Notes under the pieces: model-generated
What the model saw: only the letters and a program-made list of their open reading frames with translations
What the model was told of the DNA's origin: nothing
Database searches by the model: none
Program-made: the position numbers and the translations under genes
Assembly: GCF_030272615.1 (NCBI RefSeq)
Contig: NC_081408.1
Location: forward strand, 65,606,546-65,670,545
Source of the DNA: Cryptomeria japonica
Lineage: Eukaryota; Streptophyta; Pinopsida; Cupressales; Cupressaceae
Direction of reading: 5' to 3'
DNA: 64,000 nt
Part shown: positions 34,711 to 47,895 of the stretch, piece after piece
Numbering within the stretch: the stretch's first letter is position 1
Layout of the letters: every line of letters starts with the position of its first letter

Positions 34711-35858
34711 GCACTAGAGAAGGAGAGAAGATTTTGAATTTTAGAGGTAGCAAATTTCAGTAAAATCAGCCAATCTCCTAGATTTAAGCTGTTAAATGCA
34801 ATCATGACAATCTCCCGAAATTTTGAAAAAAATGTCAAGGACCGTGGCGCTCGGAGTGCACATGGTCCTCGCAACTTTTTTTGAAATTTGCAGGGATGAA
34901 AGTTATGATGATTTTAGAGCTAATCTAAAAAAATTGAGTGATTTTACGATCTATAGATAGGCCAAATTAAAGTTGCAATCTCAAAATTGAACCCTACCAA
35001 GATTGCAAAATTTGAATTTTGAAAAAGAGAGGGAAACTGAAATTTTGAATTTTATGATTTTAGGGGGAATACCAAAAGCAATGCAAGTTTTGAAATTTAA
35101 AAGTTGACTCAATTTCACGCAAAATTCAATTTTGAAAGCAGAAATTAAAGTTGTTGTAATTAAGCACTTAATTTCAAAAGTCACAAATTGCAAGAATTTG
35201 AATAAAGCACTGAAATTTTGAATGAATGCTAACACACTTTTCAGATTTAGGACACTAAGAACACAATTTTGACACAAAATTTCAATTTCAACAATTTTTG
35301 AATGATTAGGAGCCTTAATCCAAGCAATCACAAGACCAACTTTGACTTTAATTTTGAAAGTGTTAGAATTGATAAAATCAGCCAAAATTCTGGATTTTAG
35401 CAGAAAAATACAGTAAGATCTAGCTCCCGAAATTTCAAAAAAAATGTCGGGGACGATGGCGCTCGGAGTGCACACGGTCCTCGCAACTTTTTTCCAAATT
35501 TTTAGGGATGAAAGATATTATGATTTTATTGCGGAATCCAAAGTTACAGCTGATTTGGAGATGTTTTGATCAGTGAAATTGTCGGACAAAGGTTGAATCA
35601 AGAGGGTTTCAAAAATTAGGGTTTTAACACTTAACCACTTAATTTTTGGAATTAAAGCACAAATATGAATTGATAATTTACAATAGAAGGGTAGATCTGA
35701 AACAAGCATTAACAATTAAACATTTCACAAGTTCAATAATTGAAAAGAAAATTTAGGGTTTTTATGCAATTAACCTCAAAAATTTGCAAAAGATCAAACA
35801 TGGAAATGTAATCAAGGCATCCAATTTTCAGATCTAACCATGAATAATCAGAAAGGAC
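34711..35858 (-). repeat. Element C leader with internal direct repeats
   Basis: No ORF of note. Two diverged copies of a segment of about 200 bp (about 34740-34960 and 35340-35550) each contain the motif ggcgctcggagtgcaca bounded by ggac and ggtcc (34839-34870, 35451-35482). The same motif occurs in both LTRs (29624-29656, 36247-36279). Confidence 0.75.
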
Positions 35859-35877
35859 GTTCACATCGGGCTCACCA
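35859..35877 (-). other. Element C primer-binding site
   Basis: The minus strand reads TGGTGAGCCCGATGTGAAC, three bases inside the 5' LTR. The TGG start fits pairing to a tRNA CCA end. I do not assign the tRNA. Confidence 0.65.
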
Positions 35878-35880
35878 AAA

Positions 35881-37118
35881 TGTAAAGAGAAAAATCGAAC
35901 CCTAGTTGCTCTCCCCTCTTCCAACTCCAAGGAGAGAGAAGGGAGGTTACTAGGATTGACGGTTTTCACTTAGGGGAGACTTTACATTCAAAAGAGGGGT
36001 TGAAACCCACAAGATCCAATCCCACACAATGCAAGATTGGATTCTAAATGAGTTTCAAGGGTTAAGATAGCAAGGCTACCCTCTTTTGTAAAGAATGTAG
36101 ATAGAAGGATCAAGCTAGGAATGCATAGAAAGTGAGAAAGATTCACTTATAAACAGAGATAGGCATATAGGATGAAGCTGGGGACCTGGAATTAGCAGTA
36201 AAATGTTGAGACGGCGTTGTCCTGCAAATTTGAGTGAAAGTTGACAGGACGATGGCGCCCGGCGTGCACACGGTCCTCCGAAAAATCCACAAAACGAAGG
36301 GGGATCTGTTCATCTCTGCACAAGGATTCCAGATCTTCAATTACAGCCGCGTACCTGCAACCTAGACACAAAAAAGTGAAGATGATTGGGGCATTAGGGA
36401 TTAGGGGTTTTCCCTTAGGTCAAACCCCGGTTTTGGAACTAACCAAGAATTTTGAAATGTTGTAAATGTCAATGTTTGTAATGTAAAACAAGTACTAGTA
36501 CCTTGTTGTAAGAATGTTTGTATTCTTACATGCGAAGGTGTAGATGTTGTTGTATGTTGTATGTTGTATGTTGTATGTGGTAAGTGATATGTGATCTCCT
36601 CTTCAATGGTTGAATCCTTGTCTTTGAATGCAACACTTAGCCTTGAATGGAGACTTAGAATGATCAATTGCTTGAAGGAATGCTTGAATGCTTGAATGCT
36701 TGAGTGTTTGAGTGCGTCTTGTACACATATGTCCTTCCTCTTTTCATCTACCAAAATGGGAGAGGAAAAGTAGTTTATATACTTGCCAATTAGGGTTGAT
36801 AGACTGATTTTCCCGACCTTAGGCCGACCAGGAAAGATTATTATCCAATTTACAAACTAAAAGACCCGAAGCCCCATAAGAGACTGGGCCCACAATAGGG
36901 CCAGGGACCAGGGTGCTGGGCGCCATGGTCTTGGGGGACTAGGGCGCTGGGCACTGGGCGCTCTGGTCCCACCTCTCGGGATAGCAGGGTGTAAGAAAGT
37001 GCAGTTTTTGATGTCATGGACAAGTTTCGGGGTCTCCATTCAGGTTCCGTGTTGCATCGCCGTCGTGGAGACCGAAATGCAGTCGAAATTGCAAGTGTCG
37101 CAATTTTAGGACGCTACA
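35881..37118 (-). repeat. Element C 5' LTR (1238 bp)
   Basis: It is nearly identical to 29258-30541. It is about 46 bp shorter, mostly through loss within the GC-rich hairpin array near 36.9 kb. Confidence 0.93.
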
Positions 37119-38835
37119 AACACATTACACGAATGATTATTTATGTCACTATCTTTCTCGTTTTCCTTGCCAGACTCATATTCTAAAAAGTTAACTGTAG
37201 GTGGACCAAACTGTTGATTAGTTTCATCTTCAACATATTCTTCAATCTTTTCACTGGCCTGGTTCATCTGCATAAACCTAGTCATCTCAGGACATGAAGC
37301 TCCATCGTGGTCTATTGTGAGGTGAAAATCACACATTGCAGCAGTTTGATGATTACTTGTAGATGGATGCTCAATCACCAACCTTGTTGTTGGAGTTGGT
37401 AGCTTTGGTTGCCGGTTTTGTTGATATGGAATATAATTCCTTCTAGGAATATCTTGATACATAGGTGGTGGATTCTGTGGTAATTGCTTCTTCAATTGAA
37501 GTAAATCATTAGCTAGCTTTTGAATCATTGGATCGGTAGTTGCCGGATTGGATTGTTGAATTTTTCCTTTCTGTAATTCTTTATTCCACTTTCCAGCACT
37601 CAGTAGGTCATCTTCAACTACAATGGCTAACCTTTGTGCTGCAGCGAGATCAGCTACTCATCCTCTTCTTATTTGGAAACTAATGTCAGGAGGTTGTGCA
37701 TTAATGAAGAAACATTTTTGATTTTCCTCCATAGGCCTCTTATCAGCTGCTAATTTATTAACTATTTAGTTGAAACGAGCCACAAATTCTCCCATAGGTT
37801 CATGCACTTCTTTCTTCATTTGGGTTAATTGAGCAAGAAGTAAATGACCATCATCTATAGTTTTAAATATTTCTTCAAATTTTTGTAACAAAGTCACCCA
37901 ATTAGTAATGGAACCAGATGGTAATTGATTAAACCATTCAGTTGTGGCATAATTTAGAGTTTCAACAAAAAGTCGTACAGAAACATCCTCATACTGAACT
38001 CTGAGGATTGCGCATGCAGTAAAGAAAGCACTAATATGATCTTCTGCAGTGACTTTTCCATCTGCTGAGAACTTTGGAAGATGCTTCCTTGAACCCGTTG
38101 GCAAATCATGCAATTGATTTCCTAAAGCTAGAGGGCCTATGGCAGCACCCCATGGAATTGGTTGTGGATGAGCTATGATTGGTTGTGTAAAGTTAATAAC
38201 AAGAGGAGGAAGAAAAGTTAAGGCTTGGACAAATGAAGAATGAGCACTTTCTTTCTTTGGTGAAGAAGGTCTACTAGTAGACTTAACTTTCTTTTTATAA
38301 GTGGTAGAAGGTGTGGAAAAATCAACTTTGTATAGTTCAGCAAAATCACAGTCAATGATACCCTTGCTTCTATCACCTCTAGTATACCTTTTGCTTTCCA
38401 GCGTGCTTGCTAATCACCTTGCTTGTACTGGCCTTGCATACATCAAATATTCTCTTAATGACAATAAGTTATTGTCTAGGATGTACTCTCCTAATAAAGT
38501 AATAATTCAACTTCTTCCACCAATACTTGATGCACTTGTTAGTATTCTGGATCAACTTGTCATATTCTAGGTTGTCTTTGATTTGGTTGCTGATTTAATG
38601 GAATCAAGAACACACGAGGAAATCTTTCCACTATTCTTTCACGGACCACCACTGGATTCTGAGGTTGTCTTTCTTCTTCTACCAATATAGCACTTTCTCT
38701 TTGATATTCAGCCTAACTTCTTCTATTCCTCCAAGCTAAAGTATCCAATTGCGAAAGTATATCTTCTTGCTCTGCATGAATCCAATCAAGATTCGGTTGT
38801 AGCATAGGCAAGAGGTTCTCATGTGGAAGAACCAT
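37119..38835 (-). pseudogene. Element B gag (interrupted)
   Basis: A likely start at 38833-38835 opens MVLPHENLLP. The central Retrotrans_gag region is open at 37766-38113 (LPKFSADGKV, WFNQLPSGSI, FEEIFKT, MGEFVARF). A 3' part (37124-37528) has a zinc-binding tract CDFHLTIDHDGASC of the form C-x2-H-x4-H-x4-C. Stops and frame changes lie near 37765, 37670 and in the 38.1-38.8 kb part. The last codons before 37119 run in frame into 29257 on the other side of element C, so gag and protease were one reading frame. Confidence 0.82.
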
Positions 38836-38900
38836 CTTGTTTCATGATAGACAAGTAAAAACAATATCAAAGTGACTGTCTTCTTGTTTCGATTTCATAT

Positions 38901-38917
38901 CCCCAGCAGAGTCACCA
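38901..38917 (-). other. Element B primer-binding site
   Basis: The minus strand reads TGGTGACTCTGCTGGGG, six bases inside the 5' LTR. It is a primer-site type seen in plant Ty3/gypsy elements. tRNA identity is not assigned. Confidence 0.75.
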
Positions 38918-38923
38918 AAAATA

Positions 38924-41900
38924 TGTTGGTAAATAGATTTGTTGCTTTAAGAAACTTTCTTGAAAAACTCTGTTTTGCCCTGTAATTAGCAACAAAATGT
39001 TCACAACAGTTGAAGAATCACAAAGAAATGGTAATTCTTCTCTGCGTTTGAGAGGGGCAGCTCCCTCGTATAATGGGGGTATTTGGATTTTTTGAAAATT
39101 TAAAGAACGAACAATAAAGAAAGATTGAACACCATACAAGGTATGAATCTAGCTTAAAATAAATTCCATATAATCAAGTCTGAGATACCACAACTTGAAA
39201 TAATCTTCTTCACATTCAATGTTAAAGGGAAAGCATTAGGTAATCATCAATTAAACATAAGAACATTGATAATAACCCATGAGAATAAGTTGAACACACA
39301 TCCAAATTGATCTATATTGCTTAATTTCTTGAATAATACTATCCAAGTCTCTCATACAAAGCTTGTGAAAAAGTGGAATCCTCTCATATTGAACAATAAT
39401 GAGGTATATATAGGTGAAGTGGTAACCACTTGAGGTAACTACCCTAACCACCTTTATAACTACTTTGTAACTTCCTCAACTACTTGAAATAACTTCCTCA
39501 ACTTTGGAAGAAATAACTACTTAGAAAAACTACCCAAAATGAGAACTTAGGATAACTACCTCATCCAATGCTTAGAAAAACTACCCCTTACAAATAAGTT
39601 AGGATTGACCTAACTTTCACAAAAGAAAAGCCCAAATTCTAACTTTAATTACAATAAGTGACTTAGGTCACTTTTACAAAGATCAACTTGAAACATTAAA
39701 ACATTAAAGTTAGGACCAATGTAAGGTACTTATCCATCTTCATCTTCTTTATTGATCTTTGTGACCGTCTCATCATCTATTCATCTTTATTGACATCAAG
39801 AAGTATTTTTCACCAACACATTTTCTTCAAGTACATATGTGCTTCAACTATCCCATTAAGCATCTTTTGCTTCCATGAATACACCTTCCAAAAACCAAGG
39901 AGTCTTGCATAAATGTGACTAACTTATTTCAAAATATTGCATATTTTGTTCACATTTCCCCATAACCATCTTGACATGACATTAAAGTGAGAAGAGTTGA
40001 ATGTATTCACTAAATGATAAATTTATATACATCTATACATTCTTTGTCACATTCTGTCAATACTTCCTGCACTTCTCTTTATCTCCACATCAGCAAGATT
40101 CCGGAAATTGACTTTGGGATTTTTTGACATATCTTCTCATAAGCTTTTAAATTCATTCTAATATGTCTTTTGTGTGCAACCTGTTATTATTTCATTTTCC
40201 TCCATGAGATGACATGTTTTGGAGGCATTTGTCAAATGGATCTTTTTCTATGCAAATTCTTTCACAGCTTGTCCGGTGTACTTCAGTGGGTGTCCATACC
40301 ATGAGCATGAAATAATGTTTCTCTCAAGCATCCTTTTGAATAATTCATGATGCCATGTCTATGTTTGTCATGCTACACACATGTCAACAAATGCCTCACC
40401 TTTACTTTGTATTCTTGGGTGACAATGTTGATTGCTAGGACATAGTTAAAACTAACATCTTTCATAGGCAATTTAAGGTGTATCGGCAATGTTTAACTCT
40501 TTGTTTTCCCTCTTCATCGACGTTATGGTATGTGTGAGAATCTTTACTTTGGCAACCTAGGAAGAGTTACCAACTTGTTGACAAAACCAATATGCCCCCT
40601 TGAAACCTTTTCTTCAACTTCTCTATACTTACATTCTTTCCTTGTGCTATTACAAAACTCCAATTTTAACATAGGCAAAAGGATGCTAGCAGAGGTTACA
40701 TAATTTGTCTTTACACCCGCCAATTGCATCAACTTGAAAATTTCTAAAGACTTTCTTTTAACAAACCGATTTGTGCATATCCTGCAATCTTTGGTTGTCA
40801 TGAGACCACATTTCTTTGATGTTTTTCCCCTGAAGATGCTTTAGTGCACGACCATACATTGCTATGAAGACGTGAAGAGACCTATGAAATGGTTGGGAAA
40901 TGCGACATTACTTCTGCAAATTGCATTTGTTTGAAAGTTTTGAAATCTTTTTCAACATCTCCATTTTGTGCAGCCTGCAACTCAAACAGCTCATTCATTT
41001 TTTTCTATGTTCTTCCACACTTTGCATTCATATCGTCCAAGGTAATAGCAACTAAGTCATTCGATGATGGACATTCACAACCTACTCTGAACCTTAGCAT
41101 TGGCGTAGACAGAGAGTTCACAGAGGCATGAGTGGATACCACGGCTTGCACTCCTAGCACGTCATGAGACCACATTTCTTCAATGATCATATCGAATATT
41201 TCACATGCCTCGACTACACTTTCTGATTTTGTATTGTTGAAAACTTCCATTTTTGCACTGGCGAAGAGGAACGCTGGCAGAAGTTGTTGAATTTGGGCTT
41301 TACACCTGAAAATTGCATTTGCCTGAAAGTTGCTAAAGTGTTTTCTCCAATTTCATTTTGTGCATATCATGTCATCCTTGACACATGAGATGAAATCCTC
41401 TTTTGAGGCATTCCACAAATGGTTTAGCCTTTGTGTTCACTCTTCTAGGCATGTGGTGGGATGACACCTCTATAAGAAATTCTGTCAACAAGTCAGGTGT
41501 AGACTTTGCATTCACGTACACGGTTCGCTGTGTGCATATCAACTTGAGCATTTCTAACTATAATATCTGACAAAGATCCACCTTTCATCATGCTTTTATG
41601 GATATCTATTCACATCCCCAAAACTCACATTTTGGCATGAGCATGAAGGATGCTACCAAAGGGTTGTGGAATTTAGTTATAAACCTGTGAACTGCATTTG
41701 CTTGAAGTTTCTAAAAAAATTTGCTACGAATCTTGCACCTAGTTCTTTGATGAAGTAGTTATTTGCAAGTAGTTATTATAACTACCTTCTCTTCACCCTA
41801 TGAAAACAAACAAAAAACTCCCTTTGTCGGTGGTTTGTGAAAGGTTGCCAAGTTGCTAATAAAGATGGATGATGGAGTGACAAATTTTTAATTGATCTTT

Positions 41901-42651
41901 CTTTAGCTTATTAGCTATTTGTAAAAGTGCTGCAAGTTGTCAATAATTGACTCTTTCAAAACCAATTTCAAAGAAACAATCGATTCAATAAAGGCTTCAT
42001 TCGCATTGTGAATGACTTCATTTCCATTAGCTATTTTGATAGCTTTGAAAACTATACGGAAAGACCAATTACTATGCTTCTATAGTGACTTAAGTGGTAT
42101 TACAAACTTACTCAAAGGCACTGAATAAGCTTATAACCACCTGCTATCATCAAGTTCTATGTTGATTCTTCAACTTTGATTAACTTCCTTACCATCTGGA
42201 ACTCACCGTGTCTACCCATTCTTTCCCTTCATCATGAAGGGACAATGTTGGAGAACATAATTGAATTAGGCTTATTTTATTCTTTATTCAGCTCAACAGT
42301 AGGCCGATTGGAGTTAACCTTCTCTTGCTATTGGCATTTGATGGACTTTCCACAACTTGTGTTAGAAACTCAAGTCAATTTGGCAATAAAGCCCAATCCA
42401 AAATTTCTTTATCCACAATTGGAATTGATTCCACAAGTACTTGAAATGGAATGTTGTCTTGAACGAGATGAATACTCATTACCTTGATGTCTAACAAAAT
42501 TAAAAAAAAATTGTTTGGTTTTTGGAAACTCTTTATATCAACATGATTCCATGTGTGGATTATAAGAAACTCTCTAGGCAAACATTTATCACACACAAGA
42601 TTTCAAAGGCCAAAATTTCAAAATTTTCTAATTTTAAAATTGGCGCTGACA
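38924..42651 (-). repeat. Element B 5' LTR (3728 bp)
   Basis: It pairs with 20818-24588 and is followed by the target duplication tgtct (42652-42656). It contains the second copy of the PPR pseudogene. Confidence 0.93.
40114..41749 (-). pseudogene. PPR-protein pseudogene inside the element B 5' LTR
   Basis: It is colinear with 22030-23665 at a constant offset of 18084. It shows the same PPR signatures, such as LEIFKLMQLAGVK (40544-40801 frame) and DMNAKCGR (41005-41250 frame). The two copies share most stops and frameshifts, so the gene was already a pseudogene when the element last transposed. Confidence 0.72.
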
Positions 42652-42656
42652 TGTCT

Positions 42657-43111
42657 CAAGGGAAGGTTATCCACACCATAGGAGGTTAGGATAAGGAAGT
42701 TCGGATGCAAGCTAAGGTAGGTTTAATTAAACCTAGGGTTCGATGAAATGGGTTAGGTTTAGTAGGGGTTAGGTTAGTTGATTAGAAGTTAGGAGGCATG
42801 TGGATAATTTGAATTTAAAATTCATATAAGACTAATTAATTCTCAACAACTCATAAATTGATTTATTTTAATTGATTAGAAGATTATAAGAATTAATTGA
42901 AGATGGGGGGAGAATTAATTAATTTGAATTAATTAATCAAAGGAGATTATGAAAATGAACCTATTAAATAAATCCTTAGATTTATTAATAAGTAGATGAA
43001 AGGGGGAATTTAATTAAATTGCCTAGTGAATTTAATTAAATTAGGAAGGGGGATTAATTAAATAATTGCTTATTTAATTAATCATGTTCAGACCTTTTTT
43101 AGGTGTATATA
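42657..43111 (-). repeat. Element A 3' LTR, inner piece
   Basis: It matches about 54764-55217: a taggttaggtttaattaaac-like tract, then attaattaattt-rich sequence. It ends ggtgtatata where the intact copy has ggtgtataca. Confidence 0.88.
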
Positions 43112-43128
43112 TTTTGCCCCTTTTTGAA
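43112..43128 (-). other. Element A polypurine tract
   Basis: The minus strand reads ttcaaaaaggggcaaaa immediately upstream of the 3' LTR start. Confidence 0.75.
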
Positions 43129-44800
43129 GTGAGGTGTGATGACACGTTGATTCAAAGAATAATCTCAGAATAATCTCATTTTAATGATGATATTGGTTCT
43201 ATAGGATGCCCCAAGTCTTGATTGATAAATTGTGGTATGATGATTCCCCCTCGGGAGATCAACTGAGATAATTGATCTTCAGAGTTTTTCAATTTTTTGC
43301 AAAATTGATATCCCGATTATAAATGATTTTATTTTTGCAATTGTGGTTGATGAAAGTGCAAGTTATACAATGATGGTGATGTGGTTCTTGATTATTGATA
43401 AAGCTTGATTGATTAGATTGATAAGATCAAGATTCAATCTGGTTTCAGGAATGACACCTCCTATATAAGACAAAGATGATCAAAGCGTCTCGTTTTAGGA
43501 ATGATATATCCTGTATAAGACATGATCAAAACATCTGGTTTCAGGAAAGATACATCCTGTATAAGACATGATAAAATAGATGAGATGTGATCGATTGATA
43601 GAATTGATAAGATTGATTGGATAAAGAACTGATAGTTTGTTGATATCAAGTTGCAGAAAGATTTAGATATGCCGATGTTGGTTCTATTGAGAGGATACCA
43701 TAAGATTTTTTGCTAGGTCAACAATATCTGGAGAGATATGAGTCATCAGTCTGATTGCGTATACACTTGTGATGATACCTTGATGATTCTTGTGATACAT
43801 TTAACTTTCGATAAAAGGAGCATGCGAGATCCCATGCAATAATTAAATGCAAGATAAATGCAAATTCCAATGCAAAGCTACGATCGGACCAGTCACTAGA
43901 TTATTGCGTTTTGCCATCATTGAGGTTTTTTAAAATGTGGGAAGTGAGTGCAAACATCGATGGTATAATTAAACCATGATGACCTGAGCACTGCTTTCCT
44001 GAATTTTGATATGGCAAGTTAGCACAAGCATCAAGGTATAATTCAACCAAGATGACCTAAGTGTTGCTGGCGTAAAACAGGCAGTATTAACCATTTTAAT
44101 ATGCAAATTGGAAATGTCTTCGATGATACTCTAATGATCATGTTCTGAGACAAATTTGCACATATTAATGATTAATTTACAGACAGTAGACAAGAAAAAT
44201 ATCATGTTTCTTCCTTGTTCCTCTAGTCAAAGACATCCTGGAGTCACTTAGAAATCTTGATAGTGAAAATCAATATAGAAAAGTTGAACAATCATGTTAA
44301 AATCATTATCCAAAAGATATCATCCATGCGTTTAGACTATGATAGTTTGATGGTTGATCACTTGATCTCATGTTCAATGTTAGATGTGTCTCAGTTTTTG
44401 CTTGATAAGGGTTGTCTAACTGTTTGTTCTACCTATTTGATTAAGCTCAAAATGATCAAGAATTTTGCCCCCAGCTAAGTGCAGGATTTTGCCCCAAGCC
44501 TAGAAACAAATTTAGTATGATATACTCAATGATCCAAACCATGGCAATAGATTAGCTAGGATGCCTGCGTATGTACAAGGCTTTATTATTCATATGAACA
44601 ACGTTGATGGAAAAGAATGTAAGCGAAAGGATACATGAACCAATAGATGGAAGAGCTAGTAGATAGATAGTGCCTGTTTGCCAAGTTTTCACCATCTATT
44701 TTTATTGCACTTTTTCTCATATTTGATTTTTATTTTTTATTTTTTTTATTTTTTACTATTTTTGAATTTTTTCTGCTTTTTCAGACATAAAATTTATTCA
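43129..44800. other. Element A 3' untranslated interior with tandem repeats
   Basis: No coding sequence recognised. It contains three tandem units of 46-50 bp (43438-43487, 43488-43533, 43534-43580) sharing ttcaggaatgata and tataagacatgat, and a T-rich tract at 44690-44770. Confidence 0.65.
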
Positions 44801-45960
44801 GATGCATTCTATTGATGGGTTCTTCGATCTGATCTTTGTCCTATGTTGATAATTGATATGCTCCTGATCCGAATACTGCTGTGATCACAAATGGACCTAA
44901 CCAATTTGGTTCAAACTTTCCTTTCTTTTCTTGATCTCCCTGGTTGTGTGGATTTTCTTTTAGTACTTGTTCCCTTACTTGAAAGATTCATGGTTTGACC
45001 TTGTGATTATAACTCCAACACATTCTTTTCTGATATGCCTTTAAATTATCAAAGGCATTTTGTCTTCGTTCCTGGATCAATTCTCACTCTTGTAATCTAG
45101 ATACTCGTTGTTCTTGATTTGGAATGAGACCTTTTAATGATACTTGTAGAGAAGGTATCTCTACTTCTATTGGCAGTATTGCTTCTGATCCATAAACAAG
45201 AGAGAAAGGTGTGGCACCTATTGGTGTGTGGATACTAGTATGGTAGGCCCATAGAGTAAGGTTTAAATGAAAATGTCAATCTCTTCCAGCATCATTCACT
45301 ATCTTTTTGAGGATTTTCAAAATAGTTTTGTTTGATGCTTCTGCTTGCCATTCCCTTGTGGATAGTAGGGTGTGGAGAATTTGTGTTGGATCTTGAATTT
45401 CTCACATAGCTCTTATAAATCCTAATTCTTGAATGGTCACCCATTATCAGTGATAATGGTCATTGGTATTCCATAGAGACAAATGATGTAGTTCAAGATA
45501 AATGAAACAATTTGTTTTCCTATGATATTTGTGAGAGGTACTACCTCAATCCATTTTGTGAAATATTTTGTAGCTACAAGGATGAATTTATGACCATTAG
45601 ATGAAGAAGGATTTATCTTTCCTACTAGATCAAGACCCCATTGGCAAAAAGGCCAAGATGTTCCCAAAGCATGAAGTTCTTGTGCTGGTGCATGAATCAA
45701 ATTCCCATGGATCTGACATTGTTTGTATGTTCTAGCTATCTAAAAATAATCTCGTTCCATAGTCGACCAATAATAGCCCAAGCGTATGAGTTTTTTCGAA
45801 AGGGTAAGACCACTTGAATGAGTGCCACAAATGTCATTGTGGACTTCATGTAAGGCCTTCTCAGATTCTGCTTGTTTGAGACATCTTAAAAGAGTACTAT
45901 CTAGACCTCCTCTAAATGGGGTATCCGCAATGATAGTTTAATGGGAGGATTGACGAATAA
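44801..45960 (-). pseudogene. Element A integrase remnant
   Basis: Minus strand: a degraded HHCC finger (HEVHNDICGTH, one cysteine lost), then a catalytic core with WGLDLVGK and IITDNG (45437-45700 open). The C-terminal part has WAYHTSIHTPIGATPFSLVYG and the INRMHLNKFY-type end characteristic of Tat integrases. Stops and frameshifts are frequent, so it is inactive. Confidence 0.85.
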
Positions 45961-46149
45961 AGTTTCTCTTTTGGTTTTTCGATAAGTCGGGAGGTAGGGT
46001 GTTATCTTTCAAGTATGTGTAAGTTTGACCGTAGGGGGAGGAATCATGCCCAACAAGGTGACAAATAGTTTGGGAATTAAGATAATTATGAGTATGGTAA
46101 AACAACTCTTCTACTAGGAACTCATAACGCTCTTGATTTTCCTCTATCT

Positions 46150-46560
46150 AAAGGAGAGAAGCAAATGTAGCCATGGCATCTGCTGCTTTGTTGTCATTCC
46201 TTGGAATTTTTTAAAAAGTTATTTCTACAAAGTATTTATTGATATCATCAACCATCTTTTTATAAGGCATTAATTTTTTGTCCTTTGTTTGATAGTCATC
46301 ATTGATTTGATTGATGATGAGCTGAGAGTCTTCAAATACTTGAAGTTGTGTAATGTTCCATTCTATAGCCATCTTGATACTTGTAACCAAAGCTTCATAC
46401 TCTATTGTATTGTTGGTGCATGGAAAGCTTAATTTGTATGCTTTTGGAATTGTATGACCTTGTGGTGTGATGAATAGAATACCTACTCCTGATCCATGTT
46501 GTGTATATGAACCATCAAAGTATTATTGCCATGTTTTTTTGGTGACTGTTAGGATATCAA
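46150..46560 (-). pseudogene. Element A second (plant-type) RNase H
   Basis: Minus strand: YFDGSYTQHGSGVGI (first acidic residue), NNTIEYEALV (E), FEDSQLIINQI (D), then IPRNDNKAADAMA. It lies after gRNase H and before integrase, the usual Tat position. It has a stop near the start and one near 46210. Confidence 0.82.
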
Positions 46561-47862
46561 CATCAAAAAATTCAATCTGTAAAGGGTGATCCTCCCAAAG
46601 TGGTGCCTCTACTAGTTGGTCTGCAATGATTTGTCCTTTTATAGCTTTTCTATCAACATACTCAAAATTAAACTAACTCAAGATCATGATCCATTTTGCT
46701 AGTCATCCTGTTAATGTTGCCTTGCTAAGTAAATACTTCAAAGGAATGGTTTTAGCTATCATCTTGATGGAGTGAGATAGTAGATAGTGTCGTAATTTTT
46801 AAGAAGAAAAAACTACTACCATGCACACTTTTTCTGTTAGTGAATAGTTGATCTCATATCCTACTAATGTTCTACTGATGTAGTAGATGGCTTGTTCTTT
46901 TCCTTCATTATCCTGTTGTGCAAGAAAAAATCCTAATGATGCTTTAGTGGTTGATACATAGAGTAATAATGTTTTTCCTAGAATTGGTGACATTAGGATG
47001 GGTGGTTACATGAGATAAGCCTTGATATTGTTGAATGCATCCTCACATTGATGGTCCCATTTGAAATGAACATTTTTAATGCAATAGATGAGTAAATGAT
47101 TGACATTTATCTGCAAGTTGAGCAACAAATCTTCTGATTGACTGGAGTATTCCTTGGAATGATCTTAGTTGACTTATATTCTTGGGAGATGCAATTTCCA
47201 TGATTGCTTTTACCTTAGCTAGATCTAATTCGATTTCTTAGGATTTAGCCTTAGCTTGTATTGTTCTAACTGGACAAAGATATTTTTCAGTATCCCTATA
47301 TGTTCTTCTCTATTGTATGATTTAGCTAAGATGTCATCAACATAGTCTTCCATGAATGTATGCATCATGTCATGAAATATAGTTGTCATAGCTCTTTGCT
47401 ATGTAGCACCTGCGTTCTTTAATCCAAAAGGCATGACGTTCCAACAAAAATACTCCATGGACATGTGAAGGTTGTCTTTTCTTGATCTTCGGGTGCTATT
47501 TTAATGTGATTGTATCCGAAGAAACCATCCATTAAATAAAACATGGAGTCTCCAGTAGTTATATCTACAATAATGTCAATGTTAGGCAAAGGAAAGTCAT
47601 CCTTTGGACATGCGTTATTAAGATCTCTGCAGTCTGTGCGTATTCTAAAACTTTTATCTAGTTTTGAAACAGGAATGATGTTGGATACCCATTGAGGATA
47701 TGCTACAGGTCTGATGAATCCTACATCCAATAATTTCTTTAGTTCTTCTTTGACCAGGAGAGCAATATGAGGATGCATTTTCTGTAACTTATGTTTGATT
47801 GATTTGGCTCCTAGACTGACATTTAAGTGATGCACAATAAGCTCTGGATCTAACCCTGGCAT
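46561..47862 (-). pseudogene. Element A RT and gRNase H remnant
   Basis: RT begins in an open frame at 47419-47862 (FIRPVAYPQWVSNIIPV, RTDCRDLNNACPKDDFPLP, MDGFFGYNHIKI). A frame change follows and the catalytic box DYVDDILAK lies at about 47325. The gRNase H stretch (46799-46993) has LLYVSTTKASLGFFLAQ and YYISRTLVGYE. Frameshifts separate the parts. Confidence 0.87.
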
Positions 47863-47895
47863 GTTTGCATATGACTAGGTGAAATTGATTTGCCA

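Larger units (their letters stand above)
29258..37118 (-). mobile_element. Element C: non-autonomous gag-only LTR element, TSD AACAC
   Basis: LTRs 29258-30541 and 35881-37118 start tgtaaag and end gctaca. They are flanked by aacac at 29253-29257 and 37119-37123. A polypurine tract (30542-30560) and a primer site (35859-35877) give the minus orientation. The interior encodes only gag-like reading frames (31319-34710). No RT, RNase H or integrase is present, so it must be mobilised by enzymes of another element. LTR copies are very similar, which makes it the youngest insertion of the 20-43 kb nest. Confidence 0.92.
20818..42651 (-). mobile_element. Element B: Tat-like gypsy retrotransposon with 3.7-kb LTRs, TSD TGTCT
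   Basis: LTRs 20818-24588 and 38924-42651 begin tgttggtaaa and end gctgaca on the plus strand. They are flanked by tgtct at 20813-20817 and 42652-42656. The uninterrupted LTR of element A at 54759-54763 shows the same site without the insert. Minus-strand domains run gag, protease, plant-type RNase H, RT, gRNase H, integrase. Element C (29258-37118) interrupts the gag-protease region. Without C the element is about 14 kb. Only a few stops break pol, so it is younger than element A. Confidence 0.93.
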
